NCBI RefSeq assembly: GCF_017357225.1
Contig: NZ_CP071604.1
Coordinates: 933,001 to 997,000 of the forward strand
Direction of reading: 5' to 3'
DNA from: Rhizobium binae
GTDB taxonomy: Bacteria > Pseudomonadota > Alphaproteobacteria > Rhizobiales > Rhizobiaceae
Length of the DNA stretch: 64,000 bases
Below are positions 57,429 through 64,000 of this stretch, one piece after another; the first letter of the stretch is position 1; each line of letters opens with the position of its first letter. The notes under the pieces are model-generated. The model worked only from the letters and a program-made list of their open reading frames with translations, did not search any database and had not been told where the DNA came from. Both the position numbers and the translations under genes were made by a program.

Positions 57429-57533
57429 GCCCACGTCGTCGCCCGCGGGCGGCCCCGGGACCACGCATGCATAGACAAAGAACCAAAGCGCCGCGGCGAT
57501 CGCTTCTTGACCGGATCGCCGGGCCGTCGCTAG

Positions 57534-58502
57534 ATGAGCGGCATGCAAGATACCGACCATTTTAACGACCGCGTCTCCGACGCGCCTTCCGACAACTGGG
57601 TCTACCGGATCCTGCCGCCATGGCTCTGGCCCTATGCGCAGCTTGCCCGCTGGGATCGTCCCATCGGCTGGCAGTTGCTGATGTGGCCATGTTTCTGGTC
57701 GGCGACCCTTGCCGCCAATGCGGCGATCGGCGAGGGGGTCTATTCCGGCAGCCTGCTGGTCTCCCATCTTTTCCTCTATTTCATCGGCGCCGTCGCCATG
57801 CGCGGCGCCGGCTGCACCTACAACGATCTCGTCGATCACGAGATCGACATGCAGGTGGCGCGCACCCGTTCGCGCCCGCTTCCCTCCGGCCGTGTCACAC
57901 GCGCCCACGCGAAAGTCTTCATCGGCCTGCAGGCGCTGGTCGGCCTTTTCGTGCTCTTGCAGTTCAACTGGTTCACGGTCTTCCTGGGTCTGCTTTCGCT
58001 CGGCATCGTCGCGCTGTATCCCTACGCAAAACGTTTCACCGACTGGCCGCAATTCTATCTCGGCCTTGCCTTTTCCTGGGGCGCATTGATGGGCTGGGCC
58101 GGCATTCTCGGCGGCCTCTCCTTTGCCGCCATCCTGCTTTATGCCGCCTCCGTCGCCTGGACGATCGGTTATGATACGATCTATGCCCATCAGGACAAGG
58201 AGGACGACGAGCTGATCGGCGTCCGCTCCACCGCCCGCCTGTTCGGCGACAGGACGAGGGCATGGCTGATCGGCCTTTACGGGCTGACGCTGGTGCTGAT
58301 GTTTGTGGCCTTCGCGCTTGCTGGCGCCAATCTCATCGCTTTCCTGGCGCTGCTCGGCGCGGCCGGCATGTTTGCCTGGCAGGTCGTCCGGCTCGATATC
58401 GAGGATGCCGCCCAATGCCTGGCGCTCTTCAAGTCGAACAACCGTGTCGGCCTGATCATCTTCTTCGGCCTCTTCCTCTCGCTGCTCTTCGCCATTCCCT
58501 GA
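57534..58502 (+). CDS. ubiA: 4-hydroxybenzoate polyprenyltransferase
   Basis: A 322-residue membrane prenyltransferase of ubiquinone synthesis. The two Asp-rich motifs are GCTYNDLVDHEID and YDTIYAHQDKEDD, and about eight membrane helices follow the N-terminal 30 residues. It attaches the long polyprenyl chain to 4-hydroxybenzoate, probably the chain made by the synthase at 30.5 kb. ATG 57534 is used; ATG 57543 (three codons later) is possible. Confidence 0.94.
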   Translation: MSGMQDTDHFNDRVSDAPSDNWVYRILPPWLWPYAQLARWDRPIGWQLLMWPCFWSATLAANAAIGEGVYSGSLLVSHLFLYFIGAVAMRGAGCTYNDLVDHEIDMQVARTRSRPLPSGRVTRAHAKVFIGLQALVGLFVLLQFNWFTVFLGLLSLGIVALYPYAKRFTDWPQFYLGLAFSWGALMGWAGILGGLSFAAILLYAASVAWTIGYDTIYAHQDKEDDELIGVRSTARLFGDRTRAWLIGLYGLTLVLMFVAFALAGANLIAFLALLGAAGMFAWQVVRLDIEDAAQCLALFKSNNRVGLIIFFGLFLSLLFAIP

Positions 58503-58525
58503 ATGGAACGACGAGTGAAACGACA

Positions 58526-58549
58526 AAACCCGGCGCGGGCGCCGGGTTT
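58526..58549. terminator. Bidirectional terminator between ubiA and DUF6101
   Basis: AAACCCGGCGC (58526-58536) and GCGCCGGGTTT (58539-58549) form a long GC stem with flanking A and T runs. It lies 23 bp after ubiA and 35 bp past the convergent DUF6101 stop codon, so it could end both transcripts. Confidence 0.8.
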
Positions 58550-58584
58550 CAAATGCTTGCGAAAGCCAGGTGTCGCGATTTCGC

Positions 58585-59151
58585 TCAGTTGCGGGCGATG
58601 ATTTCCTTGCCTTCGATCTTCATGGCGACGCCGAGCTGACCGGTGGTGCGGCGCACCAGGAAGCGCGGACGGCGATTGGCGAAGTAGGAATGGCGGCGGC
58701 GCGGCTTCAGATCGCCGGTGCGCAGGGCGCCGATATGATCCTCGAGCGGCCGCGCGACGCCGTCGGCCTCGACCATCAGCATCGGAATGCGGAAGGCCTC
58801 GGACCAGCTGCGCCAGTCGGCGGCGATATCGCTGAGATCATGGGCGACCAGCAGGGGAATGCAGAGCTCCGGGTCGGAGTGATGGAGTTCGAGCGTGACG
58901 GTCACCTCGCCGTCGCCATGGTCGATGGCGCGGGCGGCGACACCCTTGAAGACGCGCTTCGGCAGGGCAATCGAGAGCGGCAGGCCGCTGGAGGGAAGGA
59001 CTTTGCGCAGCACTGCGCCGCGTTCGTCCAAGGTGATGCTGACGTCATCCGAACAATCATGGATGGCGTAGCTGACCTGCTGCGGGAAGCGGGACGGATC
59101 GAGACGCAGCGTTGTGCCAGCCCAAGCGGGCTTCAAAACGGGATTGTTCAT
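58585..59151 (-). CDS. DUF6101 family protein
   Basis: A 188-residue protein of the alphaproteobacterial DUF6101 family: LRLDPSRFPQQVSYAIHDCSDDVSI, ISVTLDERGAVLRK-like SITLDERGAVLRK, and FKGVAARAIDHGDGEVTVTLELHHSDPELCIPLLVAHDL. The C-terminus is basic (PRRRHSYFANRRPRFLVRRT). There is no signal peptide or membrane helix, and the function is unknown. It is convergent with ubiA and divergent from the DUF1217 protein. Confidence 0.82.
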   Translation of the reverse strand: MNNPVLKPAWAGTTLRLDPSRFPQQVSYAIHDCSDDVSITLDERGAVLRKVLPSSGLPLSIALPKRVFKGVAARAIDHGDGEVTVTLELHHSDPELCIPLLVAHDLSDIAADWRSWSEAFRIPMLMVEADGVARPLEDHIGALRTGDLKPRRRHSYFANRRPRFLVRRTTGQLGVAMKIEGKEIIARN

Positions 59152-59363
59152 TTCATTCTACCCTTGTCTTACCTGAGAGCCGGTTTGCGGTCTTCTCCTC
59201 GGGACTTTTCGTCCTCTATGGCTGACAATAGGCGGGCGCCCTTCCGTACAGCTTAAAAATTGCAGTTAAGAAAACTTTGCCTCCCCTGATGGTTATCAAA
59301 ACCGAATCCGGCAGGGTTTCCGGAAGGTGAACGGTGTGCTGACCTGAAATGACGCAACTCAGA

Positions 59364-59381
59364 GGTAAGTCTCGGGTAAGT
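59364..59381 (+). promoter_or_regulatory. Direct-repeat pair upstream of the DUF1217 gene
   Basis: GGTAAGT occurs twice, at 59364-59370 and 59375-59381, an 11-bp period (about one helical turn). The pair lies 71-88 bp before the start codon, where an activator could bind. The protein involved is unknown. Confidence 0.35.
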
Positions 59382-59451
59382 TTTGCATGGCAAAATGGGC
59401 TTACCGGCAGTTCGTCGTTCTTTTAGAGATTTTGCCAAAAGGGCGCTTTTG

Positions 59452-62400
59452 ATGATTACGGCTTCCCTCGCTTATTCGATCCTGTCGAAGGATATGACGT
59501 CGAGCCTCAACAGGGTTGCGTCGCAGGCGACGGTCAAGAAGGATGCGCAGTACTACGCCGACCATATCAACAAGGTCGAAAACGTCGACGATTTCCTCGG
59601 CGATTACAAGCTCTACAGCTATGCGATGAAGGCCTATGGTCTTGAGGACATGACCTATGCCAAGGCGTTCATGAAGAAGGTGCTGGAAAGCGATCTCACC
59701 GATCCCAACAGCTACGCCAACAAGCTCTCCGATACGCGCTACCGCGAATTCGCCGCCGCCTTCAATTTCAACGCGCCCGAGAAGGACGTGCAGACCGACG
59801 CGCAGGAGGACGATTTGATCGGCCTCTACAAGCAGTCCTTCGTCGATGCCGACAAGGCATCGACCGCCGAAAGCGCCTATTACAGCGATCATATCGACAG
59901 CGTGCAGACCGTCGACGATCTGGTCAACAACACAAGGCTGCGGACCTATGTGCTGAAAACCTTCGACATCGATCCGACCTATGCGTCGAAGGATTTCCTG
60001 CGCCAGGTGCTGACCAGCGATCTGAGCGACCCCACGAGCTTCGTCAACACGCAAGGGGGCGACAAGTACAAGGCGCTGGCCGCCCAGTTCAGCTTCAATG
60101 CCGACGGTAGCGTCACCGGCAGCGCCCAGACCGCGACCCAGAAAGCCTCGGTCATCGAGACCTATACGCTAAGCAACCAGTCCGTGATCATCGACAATTC
60201 CGTCGGTTCCGATGTCGTTTATGTCAGCAAGACGGCGGCCGAATACAACCAGGCCTATTACACCGCCAAGATCGGCACGATCACCAATGTCGACGATCTG
60301 GTCGCCGACAGCCGGCTGACCTCCTATATCAAGACGGCCTACAGCATGGGCGCCGACTTCACGTCGGCAGCGCTGCGCACGGTGCTGACCGACCCCGGCT
60401 ATGCCCAGCTGATGGGCTTTACCAATGTCTACAACGCCTTCAACTTCAGGTCGGATGGTTCGACCTCGAACACCGCGCGCGTCCGGACGATCGACCAGGC
60501 GAACGCGCTGTCGTCGGCGGCGTCGAGCACGGCCAATTATTATAAGGTGACGTCGCAGTCGAGCGGCATCACCAATGTCGACGACCTGCTCGCCGACGGC
60601 ATCATGGCGCGATACATCAAGGATGCCTATGGGCTCGGCACGAATTTCAGTAACGCCGATCTGAAGAATATCCTGACCGACCCGGCCTATGCCGCCGCGC
60701 AGGGCCATGCCGATATCAATGCCGATTTCAACTTCCAGGCGGATGGCTCGATCAACGGTTCGGTGATCCAGACCGACACGCAGCGCAAATCGACGACCGA
60801 CAAGTCGGCGGCGAACGCCGCCCACTTCAACGCCATGATCGACAGCGTCACCAATGTCGACGACCTCATGTCGGATCCGGTTGCGGTCAGCTATCTCAGA
60901 ACCAGCATGCAGATCGCCGACAGCGTCTCCGATGCGACGCTGCGGACCTTCCTCGTCGATCCGGCGGCAGCCAGCGCCCAGGGCTATAGCGACGTTCATG
61001 ATCTCTTCAATTTCAAGACCGACGGCTCGGTCGCAACGCTTTATGCCACGCAGACCGCCGCACAGAGCGCCAACACGTCAAGCAAGGCCGACAGCGCGGC
61101 CGTCTATTACCAGTCGACGATCGCCGGGATCTCGAACGTCGACCAGTTGCTGGCGGACCAGAAGCTCAACAACTTCGTGCGTAATGCCTACGGCATCCCT
61201 GCTACCGTCACCGACGTCGATCTTCGCAACATCCTGACCGATCAGAGCGGCACCGGCACCTATGCGAATGTCGCCGCCGCCTTCAATTTCAAGGCCGATG
61301 GATCGCTCGAGGATGGCTTGGCTGCGCAGACGTCCAGCCAGATCACCAACACGAAAATTGCCGCCGGAGCGCGCACCGACGACTATTCTTCCCGCATGGC
61401 GACGATCGCCAATGTCGACGAGCTCATCGCCGATCCCGCCATCACCAATTTCCTGAAAAGCACCTACGATCTGCCGTTCGACATCTCGGACGCCGAGCTG
61501 AGGAGCATCCTGACCGATGCGACGGCTGCCGCAGCCGCCGGCCATGCCGATCTCAACGCGGATTTCAACTTCGCCGCCGACGGGTCGCTGCCCGCCGTCA
61601 GCTCGGTCCAGACGGCCGACCAGGCGCAGACCACCAACGACAACTATATGGCGCGCTATGACGACGAGCGCGACGAGGCGATCGCCGAGGTCGTCGATAA
61701 TTACTCGAGCATGATGGCCGACAGCACCAGCCTGCTCGATACTGCCGAGGTCAAGTCCGTCAACGATTTCCTGCGCACCAATGCTTCGGCCGATTTCAAG
61801 AAGAGCAACGACAAGCTGCCCGATCCCTATCACGTGGCGCTGCAGGCCTTCGGCCTGACGGACCAGGAAGTGCCGCGCTCGATGATGCGCAAGATCCTGA
61901 CGAGCGATGCCTACGACCCGAACGGCTATATCGCCTCGTTAAAGGACGAGCGCATCACCAACCTGGCCCGCGCCTTCAATTTCGGCGCCGACGGCAAGGC
62001 GGCAGCACCTCTGCAGGCGCTGCCCGACGCGACCCTGGCCAAATACGCCACCGATTACAAGGCGCATGTCACCATGCTGCTGAAGGCCGGCCCGGTGAAG
62101 GACAAGGCATCGAAGGACGCGACGACCGAGGTGGATTATTTCGCCAAGGGCATGGCGAAGGTTCAGTCGCTCGACGATTTCCTTGACGACAGCCGCCTGA
62201 CCGATCTGGTGCTGAAGGCGAACAACCTCGACCCGAAGAATTACGACAAGGCGACGCTGAAGAAGATCTTCACCTCCGATCCCGACGATAAGAAGAGCTA
62301 CCTGAACACCAAGGCCGATACGCGCTTCAAGGATATCGTCGCTGCCTTCAACTTCGACAAGGACGGCAACCTGACCCGAGCCAAGATGGGCGCCATCCAG

Positions 62401-62781
62401 AACAAGGCGGCCGAGGCGCATACCCAGGACCTCTTCATCAAGCAGACGTTGGAAACCCAGCAGGGCGAAAGCAACGACGGTGTGCGCCTGGCGCTCTATT
62501 TCAGCCGCAAGGCCCCGAGCATCACCTCGATCTATTCGATCCTCGGCGACAAGGCGCTCTATCAGGTCATCACCACGGCCTACAGCCTGCCGGCGCAGAT
62601 ATCGGGCATGGACGTCGCCAAGCAGGCCGATTTGATCAACCGCTTCGTCAAGCTCGAAGATCTTCAGGATCCGAAGAAGGTCGACAAGCTGCTGCGCCGT
62701 TTCACCGCCATGTACGACGTCCAGAACAGCACCCAGCAGTCGCCGGCGCTGCAGATCCTGACCGGCGGCGGCACGCAGTAG
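59452..62781 (+). CDS. Giant DUF1217 tandem-repeat protein
   Basis: A protein of 1,109 residues made of nine repeated units of about 65-100 residues plus a C-terminal DUF1217-type unit. Each unit runs from a segment like ITNVDDLLAD, through AYGL and LRxILTDP, to an FNFxADGS motif. FNF-type motifs occur near residues 103, 214, 330, 426, 520, 612, 705, 843 and 967; the last unit (about 1014-1095, LALYFSRKAPSITSIYSILGDKALYQVI) ends without one. No signal peptide or membrane helix is seen. DUF1217 proteins are found with flagellar genes in rhizobia, so a motility role is a guess. ATG 59452 is preferred to the one at 59383. Confidence 0.85.
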   Translation: MITASLAYSILSKDMTSSLNRVASQATVKKDAQYYADHINKVENVDDFLGDYKLYSYAMKAYGLEDMTYAKAFMKKVLESDLTDPNSYANKLSDTRYREFAAAFNFNAPEKDVQTDAQEDDLIGLYKQSFVDADKASTAESAYYSDHIDSVQTVDDLVNNTRLRTYVLKTFDIDPTYASKDFLRQVLTSDLSDPTSFVNTQGGDKYKALAAQFSFNADGSVTGSAQTATQKASVIETYTLSNQSVIIDNSVGSDVVYVSKTAAEYNQAYYTAKIGTITNVDDLVADSRLTSYIKTAYSMGADFTSAALRTVLTDPGYAQLMGFTNVYNAFNFRSDGSTSNTARVRTIDQANALSSAASSTANYYKVTSQSSGITNVDDLLADGIMARYIKDAYGLGTNFSNADLKNILTDPAYAAAQGHADINADFNFQADGSINGSVIQTDTQRKSTTDKSAANAAHFNAMIDSVTNVDDLMSDPVAVSYLRTSMQIADSVSDATLRTFLVDPAAASAQGYSDVHDLFNFKTDGSVATLYATQTAAQSANTSSKADSAAVYYQSTIAGISNVDQLLADQKLNNFVRNAYGIPATVTDVDLRNILTDQSGTGTYANVAAAFNFKADGSLEDGLAAQTSSQITNTKIAAGARTDDYSSRMATIANVDELIADPAITNFLKSTYDLPFDISDAELRSILTDATAAAAAGHADLNADFNFAADGSLPAVSSVQTADQAQTTNDNYMARYDDERDEAIAEVVDNYSSMMADSTSLLDTAEVKSVNDFLRTNASADFKKSNDKLPDPYHVALQAFGLTDQEVPRSMMRKILTSDAYDPNGYIASLKDERITNLARAFNFGADGKAAAPLQALPDATLAKYATDYKAHVTMLLKAGPVKDKASKDATTEVDYFAKGMAKVQSLDDFLDDSRLTDLVLKANNLDPKNYDKATLKKIFTSDPDDKKSYLNTKADTRFKDIVAAFNFDKDGNLTRAKMGAIQNKAAEAHTQDLFIKQTLETQQGESNDGVRLALYFSRKAPSITSIYSILGDKALYQVITTAYSLPAQISGMDVAKQADLINRFVKLEDLQDPKKVDKLLRRFTAMYDVQNSTQQSPALQILTGGGTQ

Positions 62782-63111
62782 GCTTATGTCAGTTCCGGCA
62801 GGAGTGCGCAGAGTTTGGCGCGGATGGCGACCCTCACTTTGACTTACCGGGGGAACCACTCGTCTCGCCCCCGGTGGTGAACCGGCGCACCCGCTTCGTT
62901 TGGCTAGAAAGCTAACTCCATACTCCGTCATCCCAGGCCTTGAGCAGCCTTGAGCCTGGGATCCATGTCGCCGCTACGGGTGGATGCGGTGTGGATGCTC
63001 GGCTCAAGGCCGAGCGTGACGGAGTGTGAGGTCGACGGAAGAGCAAATCAGGGCGCTCTGCCCGGTCCGTGCCTGCAGGCGGACGAGGGCCAATCCCTCC
63101 AATCGCCGACT
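62782..63111. other. Intergenic region with a palindromic element
   Basis: This 330-bp gap between the DUF1217 gene and the convergent oxidase gene has no supported gene. About a third is the dispersed palindromic element at 62922-63025. Confidence 0.7.
62922..63025. repeat. Dispersed palindromic element, copy D
   Basis: Outer ends CTCCGTCA (62923-62930) and TGACGGAG (63017-63024) enclose one palindrome ATCCCAGGC...GCCTGGGAT and a second GCTCGGC-TCAAG-GCCGAGC (62997-63015). The layout matches copy A at 19128-19219, though the first palindrome has changed in compensating pairs and its loop has a short duplication (CCTTGAGCAG). Confidence 0.85.
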
Positions 63112-64000
63112 TCACACGTCGAGACTGACGACCTTTCCGGGATTCATGATACCGGCCGGGTCGAAGGCCCGCTTGATGCGGCGCATCAGCTCGATTTCGA
63201 TCGCCGGGCGGATCGCCGCCAGTTCGTCGCGCTTCAGCTGGCCGATGCCGTGTTCGGCCGAAATCGAACCGCCATGGGCGAGCACCAGCCCGTGGACGAT
63301 GTGGTTCATTTCGCGCCAGCGGGCGATGAAGGCGGCCTTGTCGGCGCCGACCGGCTGGGAAATATTGTAATGGATATTGCCGTCGCCCATATGGCCGAAG
63401 GCGCAGATGCGGGCTCCGGGCATCGCTGCCATAACGGCCTCTTCGGCCTCGGCGATGAAATGCGGGATCTTCGACACCGGCACGGACACGTCGTGCTTGA
63501 TCGATCCGCCTTCCGGCTTCTGGGCATCCGACATGCTCTCGCGCATGTGCCAGATGGCTTTCTGCTGTGCCACGGATGAGGCGATCGCCGCATCGAGCAC
63601 CAGCCCGGCCTCAAAACCTTGTTCGAGCACGCCGTTCATCATCCGCTCCGCCGTCTCGGCCGAATCCGACGTCGAAATATCGATCAGCACGTACCAGGGA
63701 TAGGCCGCTTCCAGCGGATCGCGCACGCCGTCGATATGGCGCGTGGTGATCTCGACGCCGAAGCGCGGCATCAGTTCGAAACCGGTGAGCGAGGTGCCGC
63801 AGAGGCTGGCGGCAAGATTGAAAAGCGCAAGCGCATCCTCGACCGAATTGAGGCCGGCAAACGCCACCTGATGGCCGAGCGGCTGGGGAAACAGCTTCAG
63901 CACCGCGCCGGTGATGATGCCGAGCGTGCCTTCGGCGCCGATGAAGAGATCGCGCAGGTCGTAGCCGGTATTGTCCTTCTTCAGCCGGCGCAGGCCGTCC
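63112..64000 (-). CDS. FAD-linked oxidase, D-lactate/2-hydroxyacid dehydrogenase type (runs off the right edge)
   Basis: The C-terminal 295 or so residues of a GlcD-type flavoprotein are present. The coding frame continues past the window edge (GAEGTLGIITGAVLKLFP is the FAD-domain end). Conserved parts are FGHMGDGNIHYNIS with metal-binding His, SISAEHGIGQLKRDEL, and KRAFDPAGIMNPGKVV at the C-terminus. It oxidises a 2-hydroxyacid such as D-lactate, glycolate or D-2-hydroxyglutarate; which one cannot be told. Confidence 0.92.
   Translation of the reverse strand, partial: DGLRRLKKDNTGYDLRDLFIGAEGTLGIITGAVLKLFPQPLGHQVAFAGLNSVEDALALFNLAASLCGTSLTGFELMPRFGVEITTRHIDGVRDPLEAAYPWYVLIDISTSDSAETAERMMNGVLEQGFEAGLVLDAAIASSVAQQKAIWHMRESMSDAQKPEGGSIKHDVSVPVSKIPHFIAEAEEAVMAAMPGARICAFGHMGDGNIHYNISQPVGADKAAFIARWREMNHIVHGLVLAHGGSISAEHGIGQLKRDELAAIRPAIEIELMRRIKRAFDPAGIMNPGKVVSLDV

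Overview
The window looks like chromosomal DNA of a Rhizobium of the leguminosarum/etli type. This is inferred from the high-GC codon use, the alphaproteobacterial gene set (F0 ATP synthase operon with separate b and b' subunits, CorA/Kup, a DUF2093-mutL pair, DUF6101, DUF1217, an HPE1-like protein, a TAXI-TRAP transporter) and several intergenic palindromes of the kind seen across rhizobial genomes. No rRNA, tRNA, CRISPR array, prophage or intact insertion sequence was found. Almost all of the window is compact core genome, with short accessory pieces and repeat islands.

Layout. 0-2 kb: the end of a sugar ABC transporter (permease, ATPase, binding protein last). 2.3-4.4 kb: DUF2093 and an endonuclease-type mutL, minus strand. 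4.6-7.9 kb: a PAS/receiver protein followed by a GGDEF-EAL protein with a degenerate GGDEF domain. 7.9-8.7 kb: a 59-bp tandem repeat and a secreted PRC-barrel protein. 8.9-13 kb: a sugar-acid operon (SDR, dgoK, dgoA, SMP-30 lactonase) divergent from an IclR regulator, with a perfect palindrome between them. 13.3-14 kb: a LuxR-type regulator. 14.0-14.5 kb: a structured intergenic region with a sigma-54-like promoter. 14.5-19 kb: mrp, corA, kup. 19.3-23.5 kb: a SleB-type hydrolase and the F0 operon atpI-atpB-atpE-atpF'-atpF. 23.6-31.5 kb: rnhB, a radical SAM protein, a glycosyltransferase, a small secreted protein, moaB, ispE, a TPR protein and a polyprenyl diphosphate synthase. 31.6-36.4 kb: DUF2007, a TrmN6-like methyltransferase, and a TAXI-TRAP cassette with DUF1850. 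36.7-38 kb: mntH. 38.2-46.9 kb: an S49 peptidase, a small membrane protein, glyQ, a P-loop kinase, LemA, a class I-like EPSP synthase, a DUF2207 protein, purD and an HPE1-like protein. 47.3-56.9 kb: a chemoreceptor, DUF523, glyS, tex, a cyclopropane-fatty-acid synthase-type enzyme and a histidine phosphatase. 57-64 kb: a MipA/OmpV remnant, ubiA, DUF6101, a giant DUF1217 repeat protein, and the C-terminal part of an FAD-linked oxidase.

The most interesting items are: (i) the 14.0-14.5 kb region, with a near-consensus -24/-12 promoter and at least three strong stem-loops, which could be a small RNA or a long mrp leader; (ii) the roughly 1,100-residue protein built from nine or ten tandem DUF1217-like units; (iii) an Mrp that lacks the usual CxxC and carries a His-rich linker; (iv) an EPSP synthase lying between LemA and DUF2207; (v) clean candidate operators in front of the sugar-acid operon, the TRAP cassette and mntH; and (vi) several families of dispersed palindromic repeats.

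All functional names come from reading protein motifs by eye. No database search or folding calculation was run.
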